Numbered from the stretch's first letter, positions 1 through 10,381 are shown. The stretch is 64,000 bases of DNA from JBEVJC01 sp040510375 (GCA_040510375.1 JBEVJC010000013.1:1-64000); one strand, 5' to 3'. The notes: generated by a model from the letters alone, not told the origin. Translations and numbers: made by a program.

Positions 1-969
1 GATGGTCATTCCGATCCGGTGATCAGTAACGCGGCCCTGTGGAAAATTATAGGTGCGGATTTTGGCCGAACGGTCGCCCGTGCTGACAAGGCTTTTCCGG
101 TGACGGGAAATTTCTTCTTCCTGTTTCCTTACCTGTTCTTCATAAAGTTTGGTCCGCATCATGCCCATTGCTTTTTCCCGGTTACCCAATTGCGAGCGTT
201 CGGTCTGGCAAATAATCACGGTACCAGTGGGGATATGCGTCAGCATTACCTTGGTCTCTACTTTATTTACGTTTTGTCCACCTGCTCCACCACTTCTTGA
301 GGTTTCCATTTTTACATCGGCGGGATTCAGTTCAAAGTCCACTTCTTCGGCCTCGGGCATTACTGCCACGGTTGCTGCCGAGGTATGTACCCTGCCACTT
401 GTCTCGGTATCAGGTACGCGCTGCACGCGATGTACGCCACTTTCAAACTTCATCACTCCATATACATCGTCGCCTGTTACTTCGAGAGACACTTCTTTGA
501 ATCCGCCAACGGTCCCTTCGTTCTCGCTGAGGATGGCGGTTTTCCAGCCTCTTCGTTCACAATACCGGACATACATGCGCAGCAGGTCGCCTGCAAAAAG
601 GCTGGCCTCATCACCACCTGTACCGGCACGGATCTCCAGGATGGCGTTCTTTTCATCCTGCGGATCCTTCGGAATCAGCATCTGGCGGATGGCTGCCTCC
701 TGCTGGATCTTTCGTTCCTCGGCCGCCGGGGCCTCCATTTTTGCCAGTTCGCGCATTTCCTCATCGTCGCCGTTCAGCGCTTCGCGGTAGAAGGAAATAT
801 CTTCCAGTATTTTTCTATAATCTGAATAAGCGTTGACGATTTTTTCAAGGCTGCGGTATTCCTTACTGGTTTCCGCATACCGTTTGTTATTGCCGACGAT
901 CTCGGGATTCGTCAATGCAATTCCAAGCTGGTCGAACCTGGCCTTAATCGCTTCAAGTCTGTCTAACAT
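1..969 (-). CDS. prfA: Peptide chain release factor 1 (3' end outside window)
   Basis: This factor reads UAA and UAG stop codons in the ribosomal A site and triggers peptide release. The reverse complement from 969 gives an open frame of 323 codons beginning MLDRLEAIKARFDQLGI and running off the left edge; release factors of this class are about 355 residues, so roughly 35 C-terminal residues are missing. The catalytic GGQ is at residues 230-232, inside the conserved SGGAGGQNVNK. The stretch HRVQRVPDTETSGRVHTS (about 180-197) carries a P-x-T tripeptide of the RF1 type rather than the S-P-F of RF2. It is divergent from the amidohydrolase gene across an 88-bp gap. The call is firm. Confidence 0.97.
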   Translation of the reverse strand, partial: MLDRLEAIKARFDQLGIALTNPEIVGNNKRYAETSKEYRSLEKIVNAYSDYRKILEDISFYREALNGDDEEMRELAKMEAPAAEERKIQQEAAIRQMLIPKDPQDEKNAILEIRAGTGGDEASLFAGDLLRMYVRYCERRGWKTAILSENEGTVGGFKEVSLEVTGDDVYGVMKFESGVHRVQRVPDTETSGRVHTSAATVAVMPEAEEVDFELNPADVKMETSRSGGAGGQNVNKVETKVMLTHIPTGTVIICQTERSQLGNREKAMGMMRTKLYEEQVRKQEEEISRHRKSLVSTGDRSAKIRTYNFPQGRVTDHRIGMTI

Positions 970-1057
970 AATTTGAGATAGTAATATTCGAAGTCCGAAA
1001 TTTGCAGTCCCGTGTTTAAAAAGAAACCCGGGTTTGCAAAGTTAAAAGAAATAGCGC

Positions 1058-2227
1058 ATGGGATATCGAAAATTCAAGGCTGACCGGCTGTTTGATGGTT
1101 ATCGTTTCCACGATGGTGACCAGGTACTGGTGGTGAAGGAGGATGGCGAAGTGGAGGGGATCCTGGGAAGTGCTGATGCCGGGGAAGGAATCGAAGAAGT
1201 AGCGGGAATCCTTTCTCCGGGACTAATTAATTGTCACTGCCACCTCGAGTTAAGTCACCTGAAAGGCCAAATTCCCGAAGGCACGGGCCTGGTTTCGTTT
1301 GTGGGCCAGGTTATGTCGCAGCGTTCTGCGCCGGAGGAAGAAATCCTGGCCGCCATTGAGGCTGCGGAGGCAGAGATGACGGGCAACGGCATCGTGGCCG
1401 TGGGAGATATCTGTAACACAGCATATACAATAAAGCGGAAATCGGCCAGCGGGATGCGTTATTATAATTTCATCGAGGTAAGCGGGTTTGATCCGGCGGG
1501 CGCAGGCCAGCGTTTTGGGAATGCAATGGAGCTGGTTTCCCGGTTCGGTAGTATCAGGGTTAATGGCCAACCCATACCGTGCAGTATTGTGCCCCATTCG
1601 CCCTATTCCGTTTCGAAAGAATTATGGGAACTAATTATTCGCGAGGGTGCGGGTAAAATAATGAGTATCCATAACCAGGAAGACCCGGCCGAGAATGATT
1701 TTTTTATTAATAAGGAAGGCGCGTTCCTGGGTCTCTATGAAAAATTGAAACTGGATCTTTCTTTTTTCAGCGCCACGGGGCAGAGCAGCCTGCGTACCTG
1801 CCTGCAGCGATTCCCGGCGGGTCAACCGGTGATACTTGTCCATAATGTTTTTACTACAGCCGGGGATCTCGCCTTCATTGATCAGCTTAATCATTCCCCT
1901 TCTTTATCCTGGTGTCTTTGTCCGCAGGCAAACCGATATATAAATGGCGTGTTGCCTGATATCCCGTTGCTGATGAAGGGTGGGAGAACAATGGTGCTGG
2001 GCACCGACAGCCTTGCATCCAACCATCAGCTCGACCTGATGAGTGAGATCGGCCTTATCCGCCGGTTTTACCCGGAGATCAGCGATGCTGAAATGCTCAC
2101 CTGGGCTACGTCGAACGGCGCGCGTGTTTTGCAGATGGACGATAAACTGGGAAGTTTTGAAAAAGGTAAAAAACCGGGAATAACAGTCATTGCACCCGAT
2201 CTGGGTAAGGCCAGGAAATTAATATAG
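1058..2227 (+). CDS. Metal-dependent amidohydrolase (deaminase/chlorohydrolase family)
   Basis: A 389-residue TIM-barrel amidohydrolase, probably cytosolic since no signal peptide is seen. Metal ligands are visible in order: H60-C-H62 in GLINCHCHLE, H180 in the P-H-S-P segment, H205 in SIHNQED, H262 in LVHNVFT, and D317 in LGTDS. This pattern fits the ATZ/TRZ-like branch that includes S-adenosylhomocysteine/methylthioadenosine deaminases and the aminofutalosine deaminase of the futalosine menaquinone route. I cannot tell which substrate it uses, and no menaquinone gene is nearby. Its stop lies only 2 bp from the stop of recO, so the two genes end tail to tail. Confidence 0.85.
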   Translation: MGYRKFKADRLFDGYRFHDGDQVLVVKEDGEVEGILGSADAGEGIEEVAGILSPGLINCHCHLELSHLKGQIPEGTGLVSFVGQVMSQRSAPEEEILAAIEAAEAEMTGNGIVAVGDICNTAYTIKRKSASGMRYYNFIEVSGFDPAGAGQRFGNAMELVSRFGSIRVNGQPIPCSIVPHSPYSVSKELWELIIREGAGKIMSIHNQEDPAENDFFINKEGAFLGLYEKLKLDLSFFSATGQSSLRTCLQRFPAGQPVILVHNVFTTAGDLAFIDQLNHSPSLSWCLCPQANRYINGVLPDIPLLMKGGRTMVLGTDSLASNHQLDLMSEIGLIRRFYPEISDAEMLTWATSNGARVLQMDDKLGSFEKGKKPGITVIAPDLGKARKLI

Positions 2228-2229
2228 GA

Positions 2230-2976
2230 CTACGAAAGGATCTCTTTTAACACCGGCAGGGTGCGCATAACACCGAAATCGGGAATATGGAGGGCGTAGT
2301 AACGTTCGAACGATTGCAATAGGGAGCGGCGGAATTCATGGTTCAGTTTAATGTCTTTCAGTTCTTCCGGTTGCATTACTTTAAGCAGGCTGGAAGTGGC
2401 AATGGACTCTTTTTCTTCCAGGAAATAGATATGGGTGGGGTGCTGGGGGACAAATTCCCCTTCCTGCAGGTCGAGTATATTGTTTTGTGAAGAGTAATTA
2501 TCGGCGATGCGGAAGCCAAAAAATACAGGCAGGTGCAGGGCGAAAAAAAGCGGGAAGTTGGCCATTACGCTGTCTTCCGCCTGATCAAGATGCTGGAAGC
2601 AGTCTTCCACAAAATTATAGAGGTCGGGATTTGGTTCGGGTTGTTTGAGGCACTTGGTCAGCAGTTCGATCATAAAAACAGCCACCGCATTTTTCCTGAT
2701 ATCGGAAAAAATGGTCCGGTATAAATGTCCCCACCTGAACTCTTTGATGCGGTTAAGCTGTCGTTGTTCGTTATGGTATACGATCAGGTCCAGCAGGGCA
2801 ACCGGCTGGAAAAGATTTGCCTTTCCCGATCCTTTTTTGGTGGATGTACGTACTCCGTTGACCAGGTATGACTGGATTCCGAACAATTCCGTAAAAATGC
2901 TGACGATAATACTTGTTTCCCCGTATTTGACGGTGCGCAGTACGATTCCCCTGGTATGATGAAGTTTATCAGGCAC
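2230..2976 (-). CDS. recO: DNA repair protein RecO
   Basis: RecO acts with RecF and RecR to load RecA on gapped single-stranded DNA. The 248-residue product starts with the family's N-terminal OB-fold signature (HHTRGIVLRTVKYGETSIIV, then SYLVNGVR around residue 36-43), followed by a helical C-terminal domain. The four-cysteine zinc site of some RecO proteins is not present; only isolated cysteines appear in the middle. Length is normal for Bacteroidota. It is transcribed away from the RND exporter gene and converges on the amidohydrolase. Confidence 0.93.
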   Translation of the reverse strand: MPDKLHHTRGIVLRTVKYGETSIIVSIFTELFGIQSYLVNGVRTSTKKGSGKANLFQPVALLDLIVYHNEQRQLNRIKEFRWGHLYRTIFSDIRKNAVAVFMIELLTKCLKQPEPNPDLYNFVEDCFQHLDQAEDSVMANFPLFFALHLPVFFGFRIADNYSSQNNILDLQEGEFVPQHPTHIYFLEEKESIATSSLLKVMQPEELKDIKLNHEFRRSLLQSFERYYALHIPDFGVMRTLPVLKEILS

Positions 2977-3124
2977 GATTATTTGGCTTGACCTTTAGCG
3001 CAGCCTGTTCAAAAGTACCGAAAGCCACAATCAGGTGGCCGAAATGGGTACTGCTTTTATTTTTTTGTGTTTCTTTGCGGTTCCGCGGGAGAAATTGAAA
3101 CCGCCGGATCTTAAAATATCTAAT

Positions 3125-5458
3125 ATGTGGAGGAAAACCGGTCAGTTCATTTTATCATATCGATGGCCTTTATTACTTGTCCTTGTTATATCGACAGCTT
3201 TCATGTCGTACTGGGCATCAAAAGTAGAACTGAGTTATGAGTTCAGCCGGGCCATCCCGGTCAACCATCCGGCAAATATTACATATCAGGCTTTCAAACA
3301 AAAATATGGTCAGGACGGGAACCTGCTGGTAATCGGTATCCAGACCGATCAGTTGTTCAATGAAAAAATATTTAACCAGTATGCGCAGCTGCAGCGTGAC
3401 CTGAAAAAGATTGTTGGCGTAACGGATATTATATCCGTGCCTTCTGCAGTGGACCTTGTCCGGGATTCCGCCACGGAGAAATTGAATGCGGTTCCGATTT
3501 TCCCTGATGGAAAACTCACGCAGGCGCAGATTGACAGCAGCAGGGATATTTTTCTCTCCCTTCCGTTCTATCGCGGCCTTTTATATAATGCAGACACAAA
3601 AGCCTGGCTGATGGGTGTAAGCCTGGACAGGCAGGTCATGAATTCAGAAAAGCGGAATGGGGTTGTAGATGGGATTGACAAACTGGCAACGGCATTTGGA
3701 AAAAGTACAGGCCAGGAAATTTATCTGAGTGGGTTGCCGCTGATCCGTACCGAGATGTCGACACGTATTGCCAATGAAATGAAATGGTTCCTGCTGGGCA
3801 GTGTATTGTTATCTGCATTGATCCTGTTATTATTTTTCAAGTCGTTCAGTTCAATGTTGCTTTCACTTGTGGTGGTCATCATGGGAGTGGTATTTACACT
3901 CGGTACCATGCACCTGCTGCATTACAAAATCACCTTACTCACAGCTCTTATTCCGCCGCTGATTGTGGTGATCGGTATACCCAACTGTGTTTATTTCCTG
4001 AATAAATACCATACTTCTTATAATGATACGGGCGACCGTCACGATGCATTGGTAACGATGGTTGGCCGGATGGGTATTGTGACTTTGTTCTGTAATCTTG
4101 CAGCGGCAATCGGGTTTGCAGTATTTGCCCTTACCAAGAGTGAAATCCTTCAGGAGTTTGGTGTGGTGGCCGGGATAAATATCATGTTGCTGTTTTTTAT
4201 TTCGCTTGTGTTTATACCGATCGTTTTAAGTTTCCTGCCTCCGCCAAAATCGAGGCATACAAAGTACCTCGACAATCCGCGGCTCAACCGTTGGCTTGAC
4301 AGGTTGGAAAGATGGTCGCTCAATCACCGTCTCACTATCTATATCACTACTGCTGTCATCGTTTTATTTTCCGTTGGTGGGATTCTCCGTTTGAAGAGTG
4401 TTGGATATATTGTTGACGATCTTCCAAAGACAGATAAAATATATACCGATTTAAAATTCTTTGAGAAAAACTTCAAGGGGGTGATGCCATTGGAGATGCT
4501 CATCAGTACAAAAAGTAAGGCCGGGATCATCCGTGATTTTCCGGCGCTCAATAAAATGGACAGTATGGCGTCGTTCCTGCAATCGATTCCGGAAACTGCC
4601 CGTCCGCTCAGTATTATAGAAGGATTGAAATTTGCCAAGCAGGCTTTTTATGAAGGAGACAGTGCCAATTATTCAATGCCCAGCCAGTATGATATGCCGG
4701 GTATGATGGGGTATCTGAAATTCAGGTCGGAGCCGGGTGCGCCGAAGAACTCTTTTACCAAACTTGTATCAACGTTTGTTGACAGTTCAAGAATGGAAGC
4801 GAGGATGAGTATCAATATGGCTGATGTGGGCAGCAAGCGCCTGCCGCAGATCCTGGATACGATCCGCCAGGAAGCTGATCAGTTATTTCCTTCCGATAAA
4901 TATACGGTGCAGCTTACGGGAACAAGTATTACGTTCCTGGAGGGAAGCAGTTTTATTATCAACGGGTTGAAGGAAAGTATTATGTGGGCGTTTTTGCTGA
5001 TTGCTTTATGTATGCTTTACCTGTTCAAATCGGTCCGGATATTATTTTGTTCATTGATCCCGAATATAATTCCGCTGGTGATCACAGCCGGGGTAATGGG
5101 CTGGGTGGGCATTCCATTAAAGCCATCCACGGTACTTGTATTCAGTGTGGCATTGGGGATTGCGATTGATATTACCATCCGGTTCCTTGTAAATTATAAA
5201 CAGGAGTTACCCAACCAGGGATTTGACATGAAGAAAACGGTTATCAGTACGATCCATCATACGGGGATCAGTATTATTTATACATCGATGGTACTGATAG
5301 CGGGTTTCATCATTTTTAGTTTCAGTGGATTCGGTGGGACCCAGGCGCTGGGATGGCTGACATCACTCACTCTTATAACCGCTACGTTCACCAATCTTGT
5401 ATTACTTCCCGCACTATTAATAAATCTCGGTGGTGCAAAAAAGAAAATGATTTCCTGA
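3125..5458 (+). CDS. RND superfamily exporter (MMPL-like inner-membrane protein)
   Basis: A 777-residue inner-membrane protein with the duplicated RND layout: one transmembrane helix near the N-terminus (FILSYRWPLLLVLVIS), a large extracytoplasmic loop, a bundle of five helices (about residues 220-390), then the same pattern repeated in the second half. I start it at 3125, MWRKTGQFILSYRW, because the 30 residues open upstream to 3035 lack family character and would put a hydrophobic run ahead of the true first helix. Proteins of this type move lipids or hydrophobic compounds. The substrate here is unknown, and no membrane-fusion or outer-membrane partner lies next to it, so a stand-alone lipid transporter is more likely than a tripartite drug pump. 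Confidence 0.85.
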   Translation: MWRKTGQFILSYRWPLLLVLVISTAFMSYWASKVELSYEFSRAIPVNHPANITYQAFKQKYGQDGNLLVIGIQTDQLFNEKIFNQYAQLQRDLKKIVGVTDIISVPSAVDLVRDSATEKLNAVPIFPDGKLTQAQIDSSRDIFLSLPFYRGLLYNADTKAWLMGVSLDRQVMNSEKRNGVVDGIDKLATAFGKSTGQEIYLSGLPLIRTEMSTRIANEMKWFLLGSVLLSALILLLFFKSFSSMLLSLVVVIMGVVFTLGTMHLLHYKITLLTALIPPLIVVIGIPNCVYFLNKYHTSYNDTGDRHDALVTMVGRMGIVTLFCNLAAAIGFAVFALTKSEILQEFGVVAGINIMLLFFISLVFIPIVLSFLPPPKSRHTKYLDNPRLNRWLDRLERWSLNHRLTIYITTAVIVLFSVGGILRLKSVGYIVDDLPKTDKIYTDLKFFEKNFKGVMPLEMLISTKSKAGIIRDFPALNKMDSMASFLQSIPETARPLSIIEGLKFAKQAFYEGDSANYSMPSQYDMPGMMGYLKFRSEPGAPKNSFTKLVSTFVDSSRMEARMSINMADVGSKRLPQILDTIRQEADQLFPSDKYTVQLTGTSITFLEGSSFIINGLKESIMWAFLLIALCMLYLFKSVRILFCSLIPNIIPLVITAGVMGWVGIPLKPSTVLVFSVALGIAIDITIRFLVNYKQELPNQGFDMKKTVISTIHHTGISIIYTSMVLIAGFIIFSFSGFGGTQALGWLTSLTLITATFTNLVLLPALLINLGGAKKKMIS

Positions 5459-5621
5459 TTTCGTTTTGGCTGTATTGACTTTTCATTTTATATTGAAGCC
5501 CTAAAAGAACGAGGGCTGCCATATTAGAAGGATATTAGAATGGAGAGAAGAGACTTAAGATGTTTTCTTTTCCTGTAAGGGAGAAGGATACTTTTTATTA
5601 TACACCAAAAACTACACACGC

Positions 5622-8600
5622 ATGAGAAAACTGTTAGTCGGACTAACGGCATTCCTGTTATTTACAGGACAGCTGTTGGCCCAGAAAGTCATTAGTGGAA
5701 AAGTCACTGATGCAGGAGGGAATCCCATTCCCAACGTTTCGGTCCAGGTAAAAGGTTCAAATACCGGAACGGTTTCAGCCCCAGACGGATCGTATAGCCT
5801 CACGGTCCCGGCAAACGCCACGGCACTTACATTCAGCGCAGTTGGTATGATCTCCGAAGATGTAAATATCAACAACAGGACATCGATCAGTCTTTCATTG
5901 AAAGAAGGTGATCGTACGATGCAGGAAGTTGTTGTTGTGGGTTATGGAACCCAGCAGCGGAAAGCATTTACGGGTTCAGCCTCCAAGGTTGATGTAAAAG
6001 AGTTCTCAAACCTGATGACACCTTCGGTAGACAAGCAGCTTGCCGGTCGCGCAGCCGGTGTTCAGGTTACCAATTCAGGCGGTCTTGTAAACACACCTGC
6101 TACTATCAGGATCCGGGGTATAAACTCTGTAAATCAGTCCAACTCGCCGCTTATCGTGTTGGATGGTATCCCGATGATTGACGGGAACCTTGCTGGGTCA
6201 ACCAACTCAAATGCGTTGGCGGATATCAACCCGGCAGATATCGAATCGATGGACGTCCTGAAGGACGGGTCTGCCACGGCGATTTATGGATCACGAGCAG
6301 CCGGTGGTGTTATCCTTATAACTACCAAGAAAGGGACCAAGGGTCGTTCACGCGTGTCGTATGATGGATTCTATGGTTTTGCCAGTGCATTGAAAAAATT
6401 TCATTTACTGGATGCCGACCTTTTCGTGATTGTTGCTAACGAGAAACTGCGCAATGCCAACCTGGCCCTTAGGGCAAATCCTTCACCTGATGGAGTTAAT
6501 ACGGATTGGCAGGATGAGGTAATGGTTGACCAGGCCCCTGTTCAAAGTCATACAGTGAGTGTATCGGGTGGAACTGACAAGACAAATTTTTATTTGTCGA
6601 TGAACTATTCCGACCAGAAAGGTATTATCCTGAGTAACTTCAACAAAGCTTACAGGGTGCGTGCCAATCTTGAGCATACTGCAAATAAATTCGTCAAGGT
6701 AGGTAATAACCTGACCATCAGCCGCCAGGAAGATGGGGACCAGAACAATGGATCCAATGCTCTCAGCGGTGCGATAGCTTCGGCGCTTCGCCTGCTTCCG
6801 AATGTATCTCCTTACAATCCGAATCATCCATCAGGTTATAATATCAATTACCCTGCAAGTAATGCGATGAATCCGGGTTCCAATACCACATCACTGGATG
6901 ACAACTTTACGAATGTGGCGTTTACTGTTAATGAAAACAAGTTTTATTCCGATAAATATCGCATTATCAATAACACCTTTATAGAGGTGGCGCCAGTTAA
7001 AGGCCTGAAATTGCGTACGCAGTTCGGCTTTGATTATTTTGGCGATTTCAGCTATTCGGGAACAAGCCCATTCCATGGTGATGGTTATGGTACATCCACT
7101 GGCGGTACCAATGGCCGCGTGGTGAATACCAGTCAGAATATTACAAGGATGGTGTGGCAAAACTACCTGAACTATAATATCACTGTTGGAGACCATAGCA
7201 TTTTTGCTACGGCGGGAACCGAACTCCAGACAGATAAAAACAAGTTCCACCAGTTGAATAACAATAACATCTCTGATGCGTTCTTCATAAAGGAAAATTT
7301 TATCACTGGTACTGCGGCTATCCAGTCAACGTCCGGTGGCTTTACCGAATATACTCTGCAGTCGATCTTTGGCCGGGTGAATTATGATTACAAGGGAAAA
7401 TATTTCGTTCAGGGATCTATCCGTCGCGATGGCCAGAGTTCACTTGCTCCAGATAAACGTTATGGGTCGTTCCCCGGTGTTTCGGCTGGATGGAGAGGTT
7501 CAGAAGAATTATTCTGGAAGAATTCATCGTTTCTTTCAAAATGGATCCCGGAAGCAAAGTTAAAAGCTTCTTACGGAAGAGTAGGTAATCCCATTGGTGG
7601 TTATGCATACCTGACAACTTATGGCTCACGTCCTTATGGTAATATCCCTGGTATTGCTGTTGGTAATATCGGTAACAAAGAGATAGTTTGGGAAACCAAC
7701 GATAAATATGATGTGGGTGCTGAATTAGGAATTTGGGGTAATCGCCTGACCCTGACTGTTGACTGGTTTAAAAACTCGATTAACAACCTCATCTTTGGTG
7801 TACCTACGCCATTAAGTACTGGTATACCAGGTAACTCTATCAACCAGAATATTGGTACGATGGAAAACAAGGGTATCGAAATTTCGATCGGTGGAAATGT
7901 ACTTCAGAAAGGCGAATTCCGCTGGGATTTCAATTTTAACTATACCAATGTTAAAAACAAAATGACCAGTTTATATCAGGTGGCTGGTGCTCCGGTTGAG
8001 TTTACACAGAACGGAGCATACAATATTTACCGTGTTGGCGATCCTATCAATATTATATATGGAAATGTATGGGCAGGAGTTAACACTGCCAACGGTAACC
8101 CTATGTATTATAAAGCTGACGGTTCCCTTATCCAGCTGAATCTGGATCGAACTGCAGGAACTGTTGGATCATATTACGGAGCCAGTGGTAAGGACAACCC
8201 GACCCTGGGTGCGCAGACATCACTTACATTTGCAGATCGCAAAAATCTTGGTCTGGCGGCCCCGACATATTTCGGTGCACTCTCAAATACGTTAAGCTGG
8301 AAAGGGTTTTCGGTTGACTTTATGTTCCGCTATTCAGGTGGAAACAAGATCATGAATATTACCCGTCAGGAAGCGCTCCTTAACCAGAGTTTCCAGAACA
8401 ATGGTAAGGAGATCCTTGAACGCTGGATGACTCCGGGTCAGGTGACTGATGTACCTAAGCTATACTATGGTCAGGGTAACAATATTAACCAGAATGGCCT
8501 GGCTAACTCCCGTTTCGTAGAGAAGGGTGACTTCATCCGTTTCCAGAACATGGTAGTAAGTTATACAGTGCCAGCTAAAAAACTGGCGAGTTTTACCAAC

Positions 8601-8762
8601 AATTTTGTTTCAAGTTTAAGAATATATGCACAGGGCCAGAACCTGGCTGTTTGGACAGATTACAAAGGAGCTGATCCTGAAAATATCAGCACTACTGGAC
8701 TTGACAATGCTGTTTCTCCACAGGTCAGGACATATTCATTTGGATTATCTGTAGGTTTCTAG
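5622..8762 (+). CDS. SusC/RagA-type TonB-dependent outer-membrane transporter (locus 1)
   Basis: A 1046-residue outer-membrane barrel that imports a ligand captured with its SusD partner, powered by TonB. The signal peptide MRKLLVGLTAFLLFTGQLLAQ is followed by a carboxypeptidase-regulatory-like beta-sandwich (about 22-100), the TonB-box/plug region starting at VVVVGYGTQ, the SusC hallmark LKDGSATAIYGSRAAGG (about 207-223), and a beta-barrel ending in the aromatic residue F. The SusD gene follows within 25 bp, so the pair is an operon. No glycosidase, peptidase, sigma factor or sensor is next to it, so the substrate cannot be inferred. The signal peptide is nearly the same as that of the second SusC at 10797. 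Confidence 0.95.
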   Translation: MRKLLVGLTAFLLFTGQLLAQKVISGKVTDAGGNPIPNVSVQVKGSNTGTVSAPDGSYSLTVPANATALTFSAVGMISEDVNINNRTSISLSLKEGDRTMQEVVVVGYGTQQRKAFTGSASKVDVKEFSNLMTPSVDKQLAGRAAGVQVTNSGGLVNTPATIRIRGINSVNQSNSPLIVLDGIPMIDGNLAGSTNSNALADINPADIESMDVLKDGSATAIYGSRAAGGVILITTKKGTKGRSRVSYDGFYGFASALKKFHLLDADLFVIVANEKLRNANLALRANPSPDGVNTDWQDEVMVDQAPVQSHTVSVSGGTDKTNFYLSMNYSDQKGIILSNFNKAYRVRANLEHTANKFVKVGNNLTISRQEDGDQNNGSNALSGAIASALRLLPNVSPYNPNHPSGYNINYPASNAMNPGSNTTSLDDNFTNVAFTVNENKFYSDKYRIINNTFIEVAPVKGLKLRTQFGFDYFGDFSYSGTSPFHGDGYGTSTGGTNGRVVNTSQNITRMVWQNYLNYNITVGDHSIFATAGTELQTDKNKFHQLNNNNISDAFFIKENFITGTAAIQSTSGGFTEYTLQSIFGRVNYDYKGKYFVQGSIRRDGQSSLAPDKRYGSFPGVSAGWRGSEELFWKNSSFLSKWIPEAKLKASYGRVGNPIGGYAYLTTYGSRPYGNIPGIAVGNIGNKEIVWETNDKYDVGAELGIWGNRLTLTVDWFKNSINNLIFGVPTPLSTGIPGNSINQNIGTMENKGIEISIGGNVLQKGEFRWDFNFNYTNVKNKMTSLYQVAGAPVEFTQNGAYNIYRVGDPINIIYGNVWAGVNTANGNPMYYKADGSLIQLNLDRTAGTVGSYYGASGKDNPTLGAQTSLTFADRKNLGLAAPTYFGALSNTLSWKGFSVDFMFRYSGGNKIMNITRQEALLNQSFQNNGKEILERWMTPGQVTDVPKLYYGQGNNINQNGLANSRFVEKGDFIRFQNMVVSYTVPAKKLASFTNNFVSSLRIYAQGQNLAVWTDYKGADPENISTTGLDNAVSPQVRTYSFGLSVGF

Positions 8763-8785
8763 TCATCATGCATAAAAAATTAATT

Positions 8786-10381
8786 ATGAAAAATATATTT
8801 AAGAGAGGAACCGGGGTCCTGCTTATTTCCCTGGCTTTATTTGCCAGTTGTAAGAAGGAGTTGAACCGGCTCCCGTATTCCGGGATCGCAGACGAGCTCG
8901 CGTTTGAAACTGCAGAAAAATGTTTATTAGGTCTATATGGTGTATATGATGCTGCTCAAAGCAGTCCGTATGTTGACGGTGGTAACCGCGGTTACCCGTT
9001 TGGCGCTGCCAACATTGAGCAGGGTGACGCACGCGGTGAAGATATGATCAACCTGCAGGCGTTCTTCCAGATCACTTACCAGGGGACATATAATGCAACA
9101 ACTGCCAACAACAATGGTATGTTCGGATCGTTATATGCAATGATCAACAAAGCAAATATTACCATTGAAAGATTCATTGAGGCAGAAGAAGCCGGTGTGA
9201 TCATACCAGCCGTGTCACAGCAGTACCAGGCTGAGTGCCGGTTTCTCCGTGCCATGGCCCATCATGAGTTGGTTATTAACTATGCCCGTCCGTACCGGGA
9301 TAATGCAGGAAGCCAACCAGGCATTACCTACCGCGAAAAAGGGTTAACAAGTCTGGCTTCGATCGATGAGGCTAAAACACTGGGACGTGGAACCGTTGCA
9401 GAAACATACACCAAGATCCTGGCTGATCTGGACTTCGCCGAAAGCATTCTTGGTAATACCAGTACACCCGCAACTGTTCGCGCATCCAAGGGGGCAGCGA
9501 TAGCGCTTAAAATGCGAGTGAAACTGCATATGGGAGATTGGCCCGGTGTGATTACTGAGGGTGCCAAACTGGTTCCTGCCGGAGCTGGTCCATATACAAG
9601 TCCTATTGGGGGCTGGAAACTGACTGCACTTCCTGACGGACCGTTTATCGATAACAGTTCTACGGAAAGTATTTTCTCTATCAGAAATGACGCCCTCGAT
9701 AATACTGGTGTCAATGCAGCACTTTCCAACATGCTTGGAGCTGCCAATCTCGGTGCACGCGGACTGATGTCAATCTCGCCGATTATCTTCAACAATCCAG
9801 GGTGGTTGTGCGACGATAAAAGAAGGGACACACTTACAGTTGAAGGAACCAATGCCAACGGTGGTGCTAGTGGAAGGAGTGTATTCACAACCAAATATCG
9901 CAAGTATACTACCCAGGACGATTTTGCACCGCAGATCCGGTATGCAGAAGTATTACTCACACTCGCCGAAGCGGAAGCACGGCAGGCGGGTGCAGTAAGT
10001 ACACGTGCCCTGGACCTGCTGAACGCAGTTCGTAATCGTTCGCTGGCTAACCCCGCAACTCAGGCTTATACAATTGCAAGTTTTGCTGATAAGAATGCCC
10101 TGGTACGCGCGATACTTCTGGAGAGAAGGATCGAGTTACTGGCAGAGGGTAAAAGATGGGGTGATATCCATCGCAACGCGACCGATCCGGATTTCACAAA
10201 CGGCGGTATTCCTGCGAAGTATCCCAACGGTGCCCAGACACTTGCGATCTATGGATGTTCGGTTGCTGCCACTGGCGCAACACAGACTGCAATTCCCTAT
10301 TCCGATTACCGGTTCATCTGGCCGATTCCTGATACAGAGGTTATACAGAATCCGTTATTTGCGCAGAACCCGAATTATTAA
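8786..10381 (+). CDS. SusD/RagB-type outer-membrane lipoprotein (locus 1)
   Basis: The surface-exposed substrate-binding lid of the SusC barrel. The product has a lipoprotein signal ending L-F-A-S-C with C22 as the lipidated cysteine, then CKKELNRLPYS, a typical SusD start. The tetratricopeptide-like helices include ECRFLRAMAHHELVINYARPY, and the C-terminal region has the family's RYAEVLLTLAEAEAR and ILLERRIELLAEGKRWGDI motifs. I start at 8786 (MKNIFKRG) because the sequence before it resembles the region before the second SusD start and gives a standard n-region; an ATG at 8768 would add six residues. An intrinsic terminator follows 20 bp after the stop. Confidence 0.95.
   Translation: MKNIFKRGTGVLLISLALFASCKKELNRLPYSGIADELAFETAEKCLLGLYGVYDAAQSSPYVDGGNRGYPFGAANIEQGDARGEDMINLQAFFQITYQGTYNATTANNNGMFGSLYAMINKANITIERFIEAEEAGVIIPAVSQQYQAECRFLRAMAHHELVINYARPYRDNAGSQPGITYREKGLTSLASIDEAKTLGRGTVAETYTKILADLDFAESILGNTSTPATVRASKGAAIALKMRVKLHMGDWPGVITEGAKLVPAGAGPYTSPIGGWKLTALPDGPFIDNSSTESIFSIRNDALDNTGVNAALSNMLGAANLGARGLMSISPIIFNNPGWLCDDKRRDTLTVEGTNANGGASGRSVFTTKYRKYTTQDDFAPQIRYAEVLLTLAEAEARQAGAVSTRALDLLNAVRNRSLANPATQAYTIASFADKNALVRAILLERRIELLAEGKRWGDIHRNATDPDFTNGGIPAKYPNGAQTLAIYGCSVAATGATQTAIPYSDYRFIWPIPDTEVIQNPLFAQNPNY

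Noticed and set aside
149..790. 213-codon plus-strand frame inside prfA
   Set aside because: Antisense to the release factor; Ser/Arg/Pro-rich composition with no motif. A shadow frame.
5498..5516. Small GCCCT/AGGGC hairpin after the RND gene
   Set aside because: Only 5 bp of stem and no T-run; too weak to call as a terminator.
5633..5647. Inverted repeat GTTAGTC-G-GACTAAC inside the first SusC signal-peptide codons
   Set aside because: The single-base centre cannot form a hairpin, it is inside coding sequence, and the second SusC gene lacks it, so a regulatory role is not supported.
9328..9960. 210-codon minus-strand frame inside the first SusD gene
   Set aside because: Shadow of the SusD coding sequence with low-complexity Ser/Leu/Pro composition.
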